The notes below the pieces were generated by a model. The model made no database searches, was not told the origin of the DNA, and saw only the letters and a program-made list of their open reading frames with translations. Shown here in pieces: positions 55,883 to 64,000 of a DNA stretch of 64,000 nt. The first letter of the stretch is position 1. Each line of letters opens with the position of its first letter. Source of the DNA: Diacronema lutheri (Eukaryota; Haptophyta; Pavlovophyceae; Pavlovales; Pavlovaceae); the NCBI GenBank assembly GCA_019448385.1, contig JAGTXO010000058.1, positions 124,001 to 188,000 of the forward strand, read 5' to 3'. The position numbers and the translations under genes were made by a program.

Positions 55883-56884
55883 TCACAGCCGCGCGGCGGG
55901 CGGAAGGACGGCGGCGTCGCCGTACACGGGGAAGGCGCTGTGCTCGCCGGTGTCGGCGAGCGGAAACGGGTATCCGACGAGCGACAGGCCGCCGTCGACG
56001 GAGAGCTCCTGCCCGGTCACGTACGCGGCGCCCTCGCTGAGCAGCCACACGACCGCGCTCGCCACCTCCTCCGCCGTGCCGAGCCGCTTGCACGGCACGG
56101 CGGGCGTGACCGCGTTTAAAAACGGCTCGCCCATCGCGCCGTAATTTTCAAAGCCGGACGGTGTGTACACGATGCCAGGCGCGACGCAGTTGATGCGCAC
56201 GCCCGACGAAGCCCACTCGGTGGCGAGCGAGCGCGCGAGGTTGAGCACGCCCGCGCGCGCCGCGCCCGAGTGCGCCATCCGCGGGAAGCCGTTGCGGTTG
56301 ACCTGCGCGGCGCGGGGGGGGGGGGGGGGGGGGGGGGGGACGGTGAGCATGCGTCCGCGTGGCCTTGGAGGGGCGAGGGCACGCGGCGGCGCGCGCGGAG
56401 GCCCACGGCGGACCATCGTGATGTTGACGATCGCGCCGCCATGCTCTCGCATGTACTGCGTGAACGCCTCGCGGCATGCGAGGAACGTGCCGAGCAGGTT
56501 GGTCTCGACCACGGCTCGGAAGCCGTTGGCCGACAGGTCAGCCGCGGGCGAGATGAACTGGCCGCCGCCATTGTTGACGAGGAAGTCGAGGCGGCCAAAG
56601 GCCTCGAGCGCGCCCGCGACGGCGCCGCGCACGTCCGCCTCCGAGCGCACGTTGCACGGCTGCGCGCGCGCGCGGCCGACGCACGCGCCGTCGCGCCGCA
56701 GCGCGTCGAGCGCGGCGTCGAGCTTCACGGCGGAGCGCGAAACGATGCTCACGTCGCAGCCAAGCGTGAGGAGCTCGCGCGCGATTGCCAGCCCGATCCC
56801 CGTCCCACCGCCCGTCACGAGCGCCGCCTTGCCCGCGAGTAGGCCTGGGCGGAAGGCCGAGCTGCGGCCGTAATCACGCGCCAT
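55883..56884 (-). CDS. PECR: Peroxisomal trans-2-enoyl-CoA reductase (SDR family)
   Basis: An NADPH-dependent reductase that saturates trans-2-enoyl-CoA in fatty-acid chain elongation. Two exons: 56884-56414 and 56302-55883 (296 residues). The cofactor loop is VTGGGTGIGLAIA; then NNGGGQFISPA, VVETNLLGTFLACREAF and, across the intron, ITMVNRNGFPRMAHSGAARA, the family signature; LARSLATEWASSGVRINCVA and VTGQELSVDGGLSL complete the fold. As in the PECR/DECR group, the classical YxxxK tyrosine is not in its usual place. The C-terminal ARL is a plausible type 1 peroxisomal signal (human ends AKL). The 111-bp intron contains a C run on the coding strand and is a multiple of three, so unspliced RNA would stay open. 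Convergent with the F-box gene, 81 bp apart. Confidence 0.9.
   Translation of the reverse strand: MARDYGRSSAFRPGLLAGKAALVTGGGTGIGLAIARELLTLGCDVSIVSRSAVKLDAALDALRRDGACVGRARAQPCNVRSEADVRGAVAGALEAFGRLDFLVNNGGGQFISPAADLSANGFRAVVETNLLGTFLACREAFTQYMREHGGAIVNITMVRRGPPRAPPRALAPPRPRGRMLTVPPPPPPPPRAAQVNRNGFPRMAHSGAARAGVLNLARSLATEWASSGVRINCVAPGIVYTPSGFENYGAMGEPFLNAVTPAVPCKRLGTAEEVASAVVWLLSEGAAYVTGQELSVDGGLSLVGYPFPLADTGEHSAFPVYGDAAVLPPAARL
56313..56339. repeat. Poly-G tract inside the PECR intron
   Basis: A run of about 27 G (C on the coding strand), between the donor ATG/GTCCGC and the acceptor GCGCAG/GTCAAC. Confidence 0.85.
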
Positions 56885-57452
56885 TTTGCGTTCGTGCGAC
56901 TGACGATGACGTTGACTGAGGAACCTCACTCTCTCGCTCAGTTTGACGGCCCATCGCTCAGTTTGATCGGCAAGGCGCGGAAGGTCGAGGCGGCTCGCGG
57001 CTTGCCGCGTCGGCGCAGGCATTCGTCTCAAACGTGATGTACGTCCTGGTGATTCACATGTCTCTCACACTGACTCGACTGCCATTGAGTGAGCTGCGAT
57101 GACGCTCTGGCGTGAGCAGAGCAGCGAGCGATCGGCATGCAGACATTGCACGGTGGAGTGGCCGTCACTGGCCGAGTGGGGCACGCACACACAGGAATCC
57201 GGATGCGCTCCTCACTCGCAATGGAGCGCGAACGGATGCGCCGGAGGGCGCGCCCATTTGGGCGCACCCACCACCTGCGCGATTCGCGAAACGATGGCGG
57301 ACCATCGAGGGGCGTGGCGAGCGTGCGCACGTCAATCCCCTCCTCCGCGCGCTCGCCGCGCGCGGACTCGCCGCGTTCTCGCGCGCGCGCGCGCGCGCAG
57401 CCGAAAGCGGCGCACCTTGGAACTCGAGATGGGGGAGGAGGGGAGTGCTCAC
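56885..57452. other. Intergenic region upstream of PECR
   Basis: 568 bp with no gene supported. It should hold the PECR promoter and the 3' region of the next minus-strand gene. A (CG)n run lies near 57385. Confidence 0.4.
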
Positions 57453-58961
57453 TCATGTACGAGGGTGTCGTGAGCAGCCGGGGCAGCACCGGCCACACCT
57501 GCCGTGCGCGCAGTCTTTCGCGGGGCTGTTCGAGCAGCGCCCGCCGCCCTGGCAGATGGTGTGAACGGACGAGCCACGCCGCGCGTGCAGCGCCTGCAAT
57601 GCAGCCCCGTGCTCCTGGAGCTCGCGCGCCTTGCGCGCCTCGAGCGCGGCCCTGCGCTCGTGGGCCTCCGCCTGCATCGTGCCGAGCTCGGCGCGCACGG
57701 CGGCGAGCAGCGCGGCCGCGACCGCGTCGTCGTCGTCGTCCTCCTCGCGCGGCACCGACGCACCGACGCGCTCGACGAGCTCGCTGAGCTGCCACGCGTT
57801 GTGCAAGGCGTGCACGAGCGGGAAGTCGTGCTGCGCGCTCGGGTCGGTGCGCAGCTCGCGCGCGACGCGCGCCGTGCGCTGCTGCCGGCGCAGCTCGGCG
57901 ATGGTGGCGGCGCGCAGCGCGGCGGCCAGCGCGTCGGGCGCGTCGGGCGCGTCGGGCGCGTCGCCGGCCACGCCCGACGCGGGTGTCGCGGCGGCGAAGC
58001 GCGCGACGAGCTTGCGCAGGTCACGCGCCGACCGGGCGGCGGGCACGTCGGGGAACTGGTCGAGCGGGGCGCTGTGCGCGCGCAGCTCGCGCGTGACCTG
58101 CGCGATCGGCGCGCGCTCGGCGAGCGCGGCGGCCACGCGCTTCACGCCCACTTTCGAGGTGACCATGCGCGCGAAAAATGGCGCGAGTTCGTCCATGAGG
58201 CCAACGTCCTCGACGAAGGCACGCGCGTCTTCTGCCGAGTCGAAGGGCAGGTCCTTGGCGGTGATGGCATGCGCGAGCGAGGCGAGCCGCGCCGCGAGCG
58301 CGTCGTTGCGCGCGTCCGCGACGCGCGCGCGCTTCGCATTCGCCTCGTCGGCCTGCGCGAGCATGTCGGCGTCCGTCATGTTCGCGCGCGCGCGCTTGGT
58401 CGCCTCGACCTTGTCGCGCCGATCTTGCTTCTTGCGCACGCGCGCCTCGAGCGCGTCGAGGCCGCCGTGATCGGCGACGATGCGCGGGATCAGCGCGCCG
58501 TAGAAGGAGTGGTACTCGTAGCCCGTGGACCGCGACTTGCCGCGGTGGAACGGGTAGCGCTTGAGCTGCTCCGGCTTGAGTAGGAGCATGTGCTCGAGCT
58601 CGCTCTGCACGAAGCCGGACGGGTGGTATTTGTGGGACTTGTTCGAGCGCTTGATGCCGGCGAGCTGCGCGATCGGGTCGGGCAGGTCGCGCGCGGCCGT
58701 GGCGGCGAGGCGGCACACGCGTTGCAGGTTGATTGGCCGCTCGCCGTGCGAGCGCAGGCAGAAGCGCGCGATCATCCGGAGCAGCTCCTCGTTGCGGAAG
58801 ACCGCGTCCGCCGCCGAAATGGGTGGCGAGGGCAGCGCGCCGGCCGCGCCGCCGGACTTGGTAGCGCGGGCCTTGGATCGCGAGCGTGCGGGCAGCGCGC
58901 CGGCCGCGCCGCCAGACTTGGCAGTGTGGGCCTTGGGCCGCGAGCGCGCGCGCGGCGGCAT
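57453..58961 (-). CDS. Cys-tailed lineage-specific protein, intact copy
   Basis: A 502-residue open frame. Two nearly identical N-terminal units (SKARATKSGGAAGALP style) show a short internal duplication at the DNA level (58835-58930). Conserved parts: AVFRNEELLRMIARFCLRSH, INLQRVCRLAATAARDLPDP, IAQLAGIKR, SELEHMLLLKPEQLKRYPFH and YGALIPRIVADHGGLDALEA, followed by a Lys/Arg-rich coiled coil, DAPDAPDAPDA repeats, an Asp run, and a tail with regularly spaced Cys and His (CSNSPAKDCAHGRCGRCC, then PGCSRH) that looks zinc-binding. No database family was recognised. Two partial copies (45850 and 59183) mark it as a duplicating family. The opening helix and 'lpdpiaqLagi' layout recall F-box-like proteins, but that is only a guess. 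Confidence 0.65.
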   Translation of the reverse strand: MPPRARSRPKAHTAKSGGAAGALPARSRSKARATKSGGAAGALPSPPISAADAVFRNEELLRMIARFCLRSHGERPINLQRVCRLAATAARDLPDPIAQLAGIKRSNKSHKYHPSGFVQSELEHMLLLKPEQLKRYPFHRGKSRSTGYEYHSFYGALIPRIVADHGGLDALEARVRKKQDRRDKVEATKRARANMTDADMLAQADEANAKRARVADARNDALAARLASLAHAITAKDLPFDSAEDARAFVEDVGLMDELAPFFARMVTSKVGVKRVAAALAERAPIAQVTRELRAHSAPLDQFPDVPAARSARDLRKLVARFAAATPASGVAGDAPDAPDAPDALAAALRAATIAELRRQQRTARVARELRTDPSAQHDFPLVHALHNAWQLSELVERVGASVPREEDDDDDAVAAALLAAVRAELGTMQAEAHERRAALEARKARELQEHGAALQALHARRGSSVHTICQGGGRCSNSPAKDCAHGRCGRCCPGCSRHPRT

Positions 58962-59182
58962 CGAACTGGGCTGGCGAGAGATGGAGGGGGAGGGGAGGGG
59001 GAAGTGGCCGGCCCACGAACTTTCTTTTTAAAATTAATGTAAAATAAAAATCATTCTGGACGCCTCATCAGCCGGAGTCCGGCGCCGGACCGGCTGGTCT
59101 CCGCGCTTCACGCCCCTGCCGCGTCCTCGCCGTCGCTGTCGTCATCCCCTGCCGACGTGCACATGATTATCGCCCAGACTAC
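58962..59182. other. Upstream region of the intact family copy
   Basis: A short, locally AT-rich stretch (TTTTTAAAATTAATGTAAAATAAAAA near 59025-59052) that stands out from its GC-rich surroundings; probably promoter or separator sequence. Confidence 0.4.
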
Positions 59183-59675
59183 TTACGCCAGACACGCTCT
59201 TTCGCTCGCTGCGTACGTCGCGCGCCTCGGCCCGGTGTACGTGACACTCCCCGACTGGTCATCGGTGGCGCCTGCAGCCGATGCGAGAGCAGCATCGGCC
59301 GCACATCTTGAAGGCGCATTTGCGGGCTGGCTTGGCGAGGCAGTGGTACGAACAGACGCTCGCCGCCCACCTCGTGTCAATCGCATCGAGCCCGCCATAA
59401 TCGGCGACAATCCGCGGGACGAGCGCGCCGCGAACGGAGTGTGAGAGCCACGCGTCGTTCCACGGGTGCGCGTCGAGTGCGCGGGGCTTGAGCACGAGCA
59501 TGTCCTCGAGGTCGCTCTGCGCAAAGCGCGGCGGGACGTAGCGCTTGCGCTTGCGGCGCTTGACGCCGGCGAGCTGCGCGATTGGGTCGGGCAGGCCGCG
59601 CGCGGCCGTGGCGGCGAGGCGGCACACGCGTTGCAGGTTGATTGGCCGCTCGCCGTGCGAGCGCAGGCAGAAGCG
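59183..59675 (-). pseudogene. Cys-tailed family, truncated copy
   Basis: Reads VCRLAATAARGLPDPIAQLA, KRRKRKRYVPPRFAQSDLED, GALVPRIVADYGGLDAID and then jumps to a Cys tail (KPARKCAFKMCGRCCSRIGC). About 80 bp at its 5' end (59597-59675) is identical to 58690-58768 of the intact copy, then similarity stops abruptly within FCLRS. It lacks the N-terminal block and the whole coiled-coil middle. Although the frame is open to its stop, the missing start makes it a truncated duplicate. Confidence 0.65.
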
Positions 59676-60044
59676 TTGTCGTCGCGTTCGCTCAGCGCGT
59701 CGGCGAGCACGGCCCGTGCAAGCGACCGGAACACGCGGTCACGAAGACGCTCGTAATCGCCAGGGCGGATGCACCGCATGCGCTGCACAAGGCGGCGTGC
59801 CACATCGCCGACGGTGCCGTCGGCCTCGCGCCGCGCAGCCGCCAGCTCGGTCGGGAGAGTGTCTCGCTCGCCACATACTGCTGCAACGCGGCCGAGCCCG
59901 TGGCGAGCGACCGCAGCGTCTGCAGCTCAAAAGCGCGGTCGGCGGTGTTCGGCCCCTTGAGCACGGTGAAGCCGAGGGGTCGCGTTGCTCTTCGTCCAGC
60001 CCGAAGCCGCGCGCGTTGCAATGGGCGCGCGATATGATTTCCTG
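59676..60044 (-). pseudogene. Remnant of an unrecognised gene beside the truncated family copy
   Basis: The minus strand gives two strong coding stretches in adjacent frames, TADRAFELQTLRSLATGSAA with LQQYVASETL, then LAAARREADGTVGDVARRLV with RPGDYERLRDRVFRSLARAV and LADALSERDD. They are separated by what looks like a single-base change, and the second ends exactly where the family copy begins. This suggests the duplicate was inserted into, and truncated, an older gene. The family is unknown. Confidence 0.45.
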
Positions 60045-60464
60045 AGGTGACCGTCGACAACCCGGCGGCCAACGGACACGTGCACGGCGCCATGGCGTCG
60101 CGCATGCAGCGGCAGGTGGACGTGCGCGGCAAGCTCGCGCCGCTCACGCGTGCGTTGGTGCACGGCGACGCGAGCCGCGCGGCGAATGGGCCGCTCGACT
60201 TCAACCACATGCCTACGCAGTCGCGGCGCTCGGCCAGTACGAGCGCGACAGCGCGGCGAAGGAGAGGCTGCGCACGACACTTTTGCGTAGGTGCAGGAGG
60301 CCAGCGGCACGACACAAGCGGGCCAGGTGCAGCGCGTCGCGCCAATGAGGACTCCGCCCAGCCCACGACGGGCAACGGCGACTCGATGCCCAAGAAGGTG
60401 CGGCAGGGCGGCAGGGTGCATGCAGTTTCTTGCAAAGACCCGCGCAGGCACGGAACGATTTAAT
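60045..60464 (+). other. Possible plus-strand exon, unassigned
   Basis: Around 60185-60270 the plus strand reads HAYAVAALGQYERDSAAKER and LRTTLLR, with GC-rich third positions and a GTGCAG-like donor after it. Upstream, another frame also reads plausibly. No start, stop or family can be fixed, so only the presence of coding-like sequence is noted. Confidence 0.3.
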
Positions 60465-63400
60465 TCAAGTCATTACGAGAGCGCGCCCCGCCTCGCGGGC
60501 GCGCGGCTCGCGCGGCGGCGCTCGCCACGTGCGCCCCCGGCGCGCGGCGCGCCACGCCCAGAGCGCGGCACCGGCGGCAGCAAGTGCAGCGCCCGCGAGC
60601 GGCAGCGGCGCGCGCGCACCGCGCGCGCCGCCGATGGCGCGCGCGGCCACGTCGGCCGTGAGGTCGCCGCGCGCGAGCCGCGCGAGCTCGGCGGCGGAAG
60701 ACGGCCAGTGATCGGGCGCGTGCGGGTCGGGCGCGCACGACGGCGCGGGCTCGCCGATGTCGCAGCAGTCCCACGCGCGCTTGGCCGACTTGACGTAGCA
60801 CCATGCGCAGAAGGACCAGCGGCTGCGGCCCGCGCGCGCGCGCAGGCGGCGCGCGCGGCGCGCGCGCGCGGCGGCGGCTGAGCGCAGCGACGCGCGCACG
60901 GCGGCGGCCGGGTCCGTCGGCCGGCCGCGCGCGCGGCGCGCGCGCGCAGCCGGCGCGCGGGCGCGCGGCGCGTGGCGCACCCGGCGGAGCGGCAGTAATT
61001 GTGCGCGCCGAGTCCGGCGTACGCGTAGCGGCCGGACTTTGCGGAGTATTCCTGTCCGGTGGCGAACGGGTCGTCCCAGCGCACGCACGGCTTGCCCGAG
61101 ACCGTGCTGCGCGCGCGCGCGGCGCAGCGGCGGCGGCGGCGGCGAATTGGAAGAGCGCGTGAGCGGCCGCGGCGCGTGCGGCGGCGCGCGGCGCGTGCGG
61201 GCGCGCCTATTTTGAAAGCCGCGGTAGTCACGCGCGATGTGTGACGTGTAACACTCGCGCCGCACGTAGAGGTGGACGAACGGCGGCGGCGGGGACGGCG
61301 GCTGCGACGGCGGCGGCGGCGGCTTGGGCGAGGGCGGCGGGCTCGGCGCGGGCGCCCAGCCGTCGCCCGCCTCGGCGCAGCCGCCGCGCTCGCGCGGCGG
61401 GCCGACGTCGCAGCAGTCCCAGCCCTTGCGCGTCGCAATATAGCACCACGCGCAATAGTAATCAAGCGAGCGGCACAGGTTGTGCGCGCCCACGCCGGCG
61501 GCGCCGCGCCGCTCGGGTGTGTACGGGTGCGCGTTGGGGAGCTGAACGTCCCAGCGCTGGCACGGCTCGCCCGTAACGGTGACGGCGACGTGGCCGCGGT
61601 AGTCACTTGCCGCGTGCGAGGTGTAACATTCTCCGTCCACACGCTGGTGCCGCGGCGGCGGCGCGGGCGACGGCGGCGGGCTCGGCGGCGCGGGCGGCGC
61701 GCGCGGCGGGCTCGGTGGGCTCGGCGGCGGGCTCGGCGCGGGCGGTGGGCGCGGCGGCAGCGGCGGCGGGCTCGGCGGCTCGAGCATCTCGCAACGGCCC
61801 ATCCGCGGGCCCACGTCGCAGTAGTCCCATTCCGGCCGCTTCGGCGCGAGCGTGAAGCACCACGGGCCGGTCGCGCCGCGCTTTCCCACCGCGCGGCAAA
61901 ACGGATGCGCGCCCAGACCGCCATCGTCGTCGTCAATCGCCGCGGCGGCGGCCGCGCGCGCGCCAGCGGCGCTCGCCGCGCCGCCGCGCGGGCGCCGGCC
62001 GTGCGCGCCGCCCGCCGCGGCCGCGATCGCGGCCGCGAGCTCGGCGGGCGGGTCGTCCGACCGCGCGCCGAGGCCGCCCAGCTTGCGCGGCGTGTACGCG
62101 TGCGCGTGCGGCAGCTGCGACGACCAGCGCTGGCACGGCCAGCCCGAGATGGTCTGCGAGACGAAGCCGCGGTAGTCCGCGCCGTTCTCCGCCGTGTAGC
62201 ACTCGGCGTCGACGCGCCCGCTCGCGCTGGCGGGCGGCGAGGGCGGGATCGGCGGCGGCGAGAGCACGCGCGCGGCGAGCGAGAAGGCGTCGGGCGCGGG
62301 CGAGCCGTCGGGCCGCTTGCACGCGCGCTGCCGGTCGGCGTTTGCAAGCTCGAGCTCGACGCCGACGGTGCGATGACGGTGGGGGCCGGGCGCGCCGGCG
62401 CACTCGCCGTGCGAGTGGAGGCGCGAGAGCTGCGCGCCGCACTGCGCCGAGCAGCGGCTTTGGCGCGCGCAGTGCAGGTCGAGAAGCTCGGAGAGTTGGA
62501 GCGAGCACTCGTCGGGCTGGAGGACGCGCGGCGGCGACGGCGGCGGCGGAGGCGCGGCGGGCGGCGACGGCGGCGGCGAGGAGAGGGGCGGCGACGGTGG
62601 CTGTGGCGAGGGCGGTGGGCTCGGGCTCGGCGGCGGCGGCCGGTTGGGCGGGCGCGGGCTCGGCGGCGGCGTGTGCGGCGCGCCAATATACGCGGCGAGG
62701 TTGTAATAGACCGACCAATCAGCGTCGACCGGCCGCGCGCCCGCGGGCGCGCACGCCGCGCACGCGCGCAGCGCCGCCGAATAGGCAAAGTAGCGCGGCG
62801 GACGCGCCGGTCGGCCCGCGAGTGCGGCGCAAGCGCCCGCGGAAGGCACGGCGCCGCGCACGCCGAGCGGCGCGGCGCTCGGCCCGCAGGAGCGGCGCGA
62901 GAAGGCAATGGCGAGGGGCGTGTCGTCGGCCGGGGGCGCGGCGCCGCCGCGAGCGCCGCCGCTTGGCACAGCGGGCGCGAACGCGGGCGCGGAAGTGGGC
63001 GCGGCGGGCGTGGGCGCAGCCGCGGCGGTGGCGCCGCCGCGCGCCGCGTCGAGCGCAGCCGCGGCGACCGTGCCGCCGTCGCGCCACGCGCCGCCGTCCG
63101 GCGCGCCGGCCGGCCGGCCGGCCGGCCCGGCGGCGCTCGCGGGCAGCCGCGCCGCCGCCGAGCCCGCGCCACGGCTCGCGTGCGCGAGCGGCGCGGCTGC
63201 GAGCGCGCGCAGCAGCCGCTCGAAGAAGCGGGTCGCTTCGGCGCCACGCAAAGCGCAGCCGGCGCGCAGGTCGACAGGGTCGGGCGCGTGCGCGCCGGCG
63301 GCGGCGGTGGCGGCGGCGGCGGCGGTGGCGGCGGATGCGCCCGACGCGTCGAGCGGCAGCGCGAGTACGCCGCACTCGCGCAGGTGGCGCAGCAGCGCGG

Positions 63401-63812
63401 CGAACGTGTCGGCGCACTCGGTCGACGCGCACAGCGCGCCACGCGCGCCATCCGCGCCGAGCGGCGCGCCGGCAGTGATGGCGGGGTGAAGCGGCGCGGC
63501 GCACGGGTGGCAGAGCACGGCAAGCGTTGCGCCACCCAGCTCCGCGTCCGTGCACGTCGCCTCCGCCGCCGCGCGTTCGCGCAGCACGTCGTACCACGAG
63601 CGGCAGCGGTGCTCGCACAGCAGCGCGCCCGCGCCGAGCGCCGCGCCGGCGGGCGCGCCGCCCGAAGGGTCGTCGTGCGGCGCGACGCACGCGGCGTCGG
63701 CTGCAAGCCGCCGGCCGTGCGCGAGCACCGCGGCGAGCGGGCCGTCCGCCACCGGCCCTGCGAGCGCGAGGAGCGCGACCGCGCCGACGGCGACCGGGAA
63801 ATGTGGCGCCAT
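60465..63812 (-). CDS. Secreted/membrane protein with three kringle domains
   Basis: Three exons: 63812-61207, 61106-60981 and 60822-60465 (1,029 residues). A signal peptide (MAPHFPVAVGAVALLALAGP) leads to a Cys-containing N-terminal region (EHRCRSWYDVLRERAAA, CRSTEC-like spacing) of unknown type. Pro-Ser linkers (PPPSPRPPNRPPPPSPSPPP) separate three kringles. Kringle 1: ECYTAENGADYRGFVSQTIS, with a long Ala-rich insertion before PFCRAVGKRG and GPWCFTLAPKRPEWDYCDVG. Kringle 2: ECYTSHAASDYRGHVAVTVT to GWDCCDVG. Kringle 3 is split by both introns; joining gives DYRGFQNSTVSGKPCVRW and NYCRSAGRWSFCAWCYVKSA. A terminal helix (LPLAGAALAAAGAALWAW) plus basic tail suggests a type I membrane protein. 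The first intron starts with GC. Kringles bind ligands or partner proteins; the partner is unknown. Pro-Ser linkers are typical of algal cell-surface proteins. Confidence 0.82.
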   Translation of the reverse strand: MAPHFPVAVGAVALLALAGPVADGPLAAVLAHGRRLAADAACVAPHDDPSGGAPAGAALGAGALLCEHRCRSWYDVLRERAAAEATCTDAELGGATLAVLCHPCAAPLHPAITAGAPLGADGARGALCASTECADTFAALLRHLRECGVLALPLDASGASAATAAAAATAAAGAHAPDPVDLRAGCALRGAEATRFFERLLRALAAAPLAHASRGAGSAAARLPASAAGPAGRPAGAPDGGAWRDGGTVAAAALDAARGGATAAAAPTPAAPTSAPAFAPAVPSGGARGGAAPPADDTPLAIAFSRRSCGPSAAPLGVRGAVPSAGACAALAGRPARPPRYFAYSAALRACAACAPAGARPVDADWSVYYNLAAYIGAPHTPPPSPRPPNRPPPPSPSPPPSPQPPSPPLSSPPPSPPAAPPPPPSPPRVLQPDECSLQLSELLDLHCARQSRCSAQCGAQLSRLHSHGECAGAPGPHRHRTVGVELELANADRQRACKRPDGSPAPDAFSLAARVLSPPPIPPSPPASASGRVDAECYTAENGADYRGFVSQTISGWPCQRWSSQLPHAHAYTPRKLGGLGARSDDPPAELAAAIAAAAGGAHGRRPRGGAASAAGARAAAAAAIDDDDGGLGAHPFCRAVGKRGATGPWCFTLAPKRPEWDYCDVGPRMGRCEMLEPPSPPPLPPRPPPAPSPPPSPPSPPRAPPAPPSPPPSPAPPPRHQRVDGECYTSHAASDYRGHVAVTVTGEPCQRWDVQLPNAHPYTPERRGAAGVGAHNLCRSLDYYCAWCYIATRKGWDCCDVGPPRERGGCAEAGDGWAPAPSPPPSPKPPPPPSQPPSPPPPFVHLYVRRECYTSHIARDYRGFQNRRARTRRAPPHAPRPLTRSSNSPPPPPLRRARAQHGLGQAVRALGRPVRHRTGILRKVRPLRVRRTRRAQLLPLRRVRHAPRARAPAARARRARGRPTDPAAAVRASLRSAAAARARRARRLRARAGRSRWSFCAWCYVKSAKRAWDCCDIGEPAPSCAPDPHAPDHWPSSAAELARLARGDLTADVAARAIGGARGARAPLPLAGAALAAAGAALWAWRAARRGRTWRAPPREPRAREAGRALVMT

Positions 63813-64000
63813 CGTTTTGGCGCGCCTTTTGTGGGCGGATTCGGCCCAGTCACGCGTTTTGCTGACCGCGGATCGGATTTCGGGGTCTAGCCGCCGGGGG
63901 CGCCCGGGGCCCCGGGCAGATCCGATCGGACCTGGCGCCATCGGGGGCGCCGTCGGGGGCGCCCGAGTGCCGCGCGGGCCGTGCACGCGTGAACCGCGCG
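63813..64000. other. Upstream region of the kringle gene
   Basis: 188 bp to the right edge; nothing beyond short G/C inverted motifs (CGGGGCCCCGG near 63912). Probably promoter sequence. Confidence 0.35.

Overview
The window looks like nuclear DNA of a very GC-rich single-celled eukaryote, most likely a flagellated alga of the haptophyte or a similar lineage. Genes have short spliceosomal introns, and one ribosomal protein gene has its first intron right after the start codon. CFAP300, an axonemal dynein assembly factor, implies a motile flagellum. A bestrophin of the chloroplast/UPF0187 type, an ACL5-type thermospermine synthase and Ser-Pro-rich linkers between kringle domains fit an alga. 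The lineage is inferred; no marker here fixes it.

Left block, 1 to 22.6 kb, all on the minus strand. It reads PIF1/Helitron-type helicase (22.6-19.6 kb), a ubiquitin-specific protease (18.7-17.0 kb), then one enormous gene (14.3 kb to beyond the left edge, at least about 4,700 residues). The giant protein carries two separate Ulp1-like (C48 fold) cysteine protease signatures and, near residue 4050, a YqaJ-type PD-(D/E)XK nuclease. Proteases, nuclease and helicase on one strand suggest a large mobile element or a domesticated replication/SUMO-ubiquitin module; no capsid, integrase, transposase or polymerase was recognised. Just to the right lies an imperfect palindrome of about 0.87 kb (23.15-24.02 kb), made of two 292-bp inverted-repeat elements in opposite orientation whose ends carry telomere-like heptamers.

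Middle block, 24.4 to 45 kb: a frame-disrupted unknown gene; a six-exon ACL5-type aminopropyltransferase whose introns hold different minisatellites; a divergent gene with an EF-hand-like tail; an unknown repeat-bearing protein; CFAP300; an SPX-domain protein; two unknown membrane proteins; and a three-exon bestrophin.

Right block, 45.9 to 64 kb: a nucleotidyltransferase-fold protein, an FHA-domain protein with coding minisatellites, methionyl-tRNA formyltransferase divergent from RPS23, a membrane-anchored AAA-type ATPase divergent from an F-box/ankyrin protein, peroxisomal trans-2-enoyl-CoA reductase (C-terminal ARL), a lineage-specific Cys-tailed gene family (one intact and two fragmentary copies), and a triple-kringle secreted membrane protein.

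The genes are tightly packed: divergent starts are often 50-150 bp apart and convergent ends 65-800 bp apart. Homopolymer C/G runs of 15-40 bp occur in introns and intergenic gaps. No tRNA, rRNA or CRISPR array was seen. Exon boundaries are my own reading from GT/GC-AG signals, phase and family resemblance, not from transcripts.
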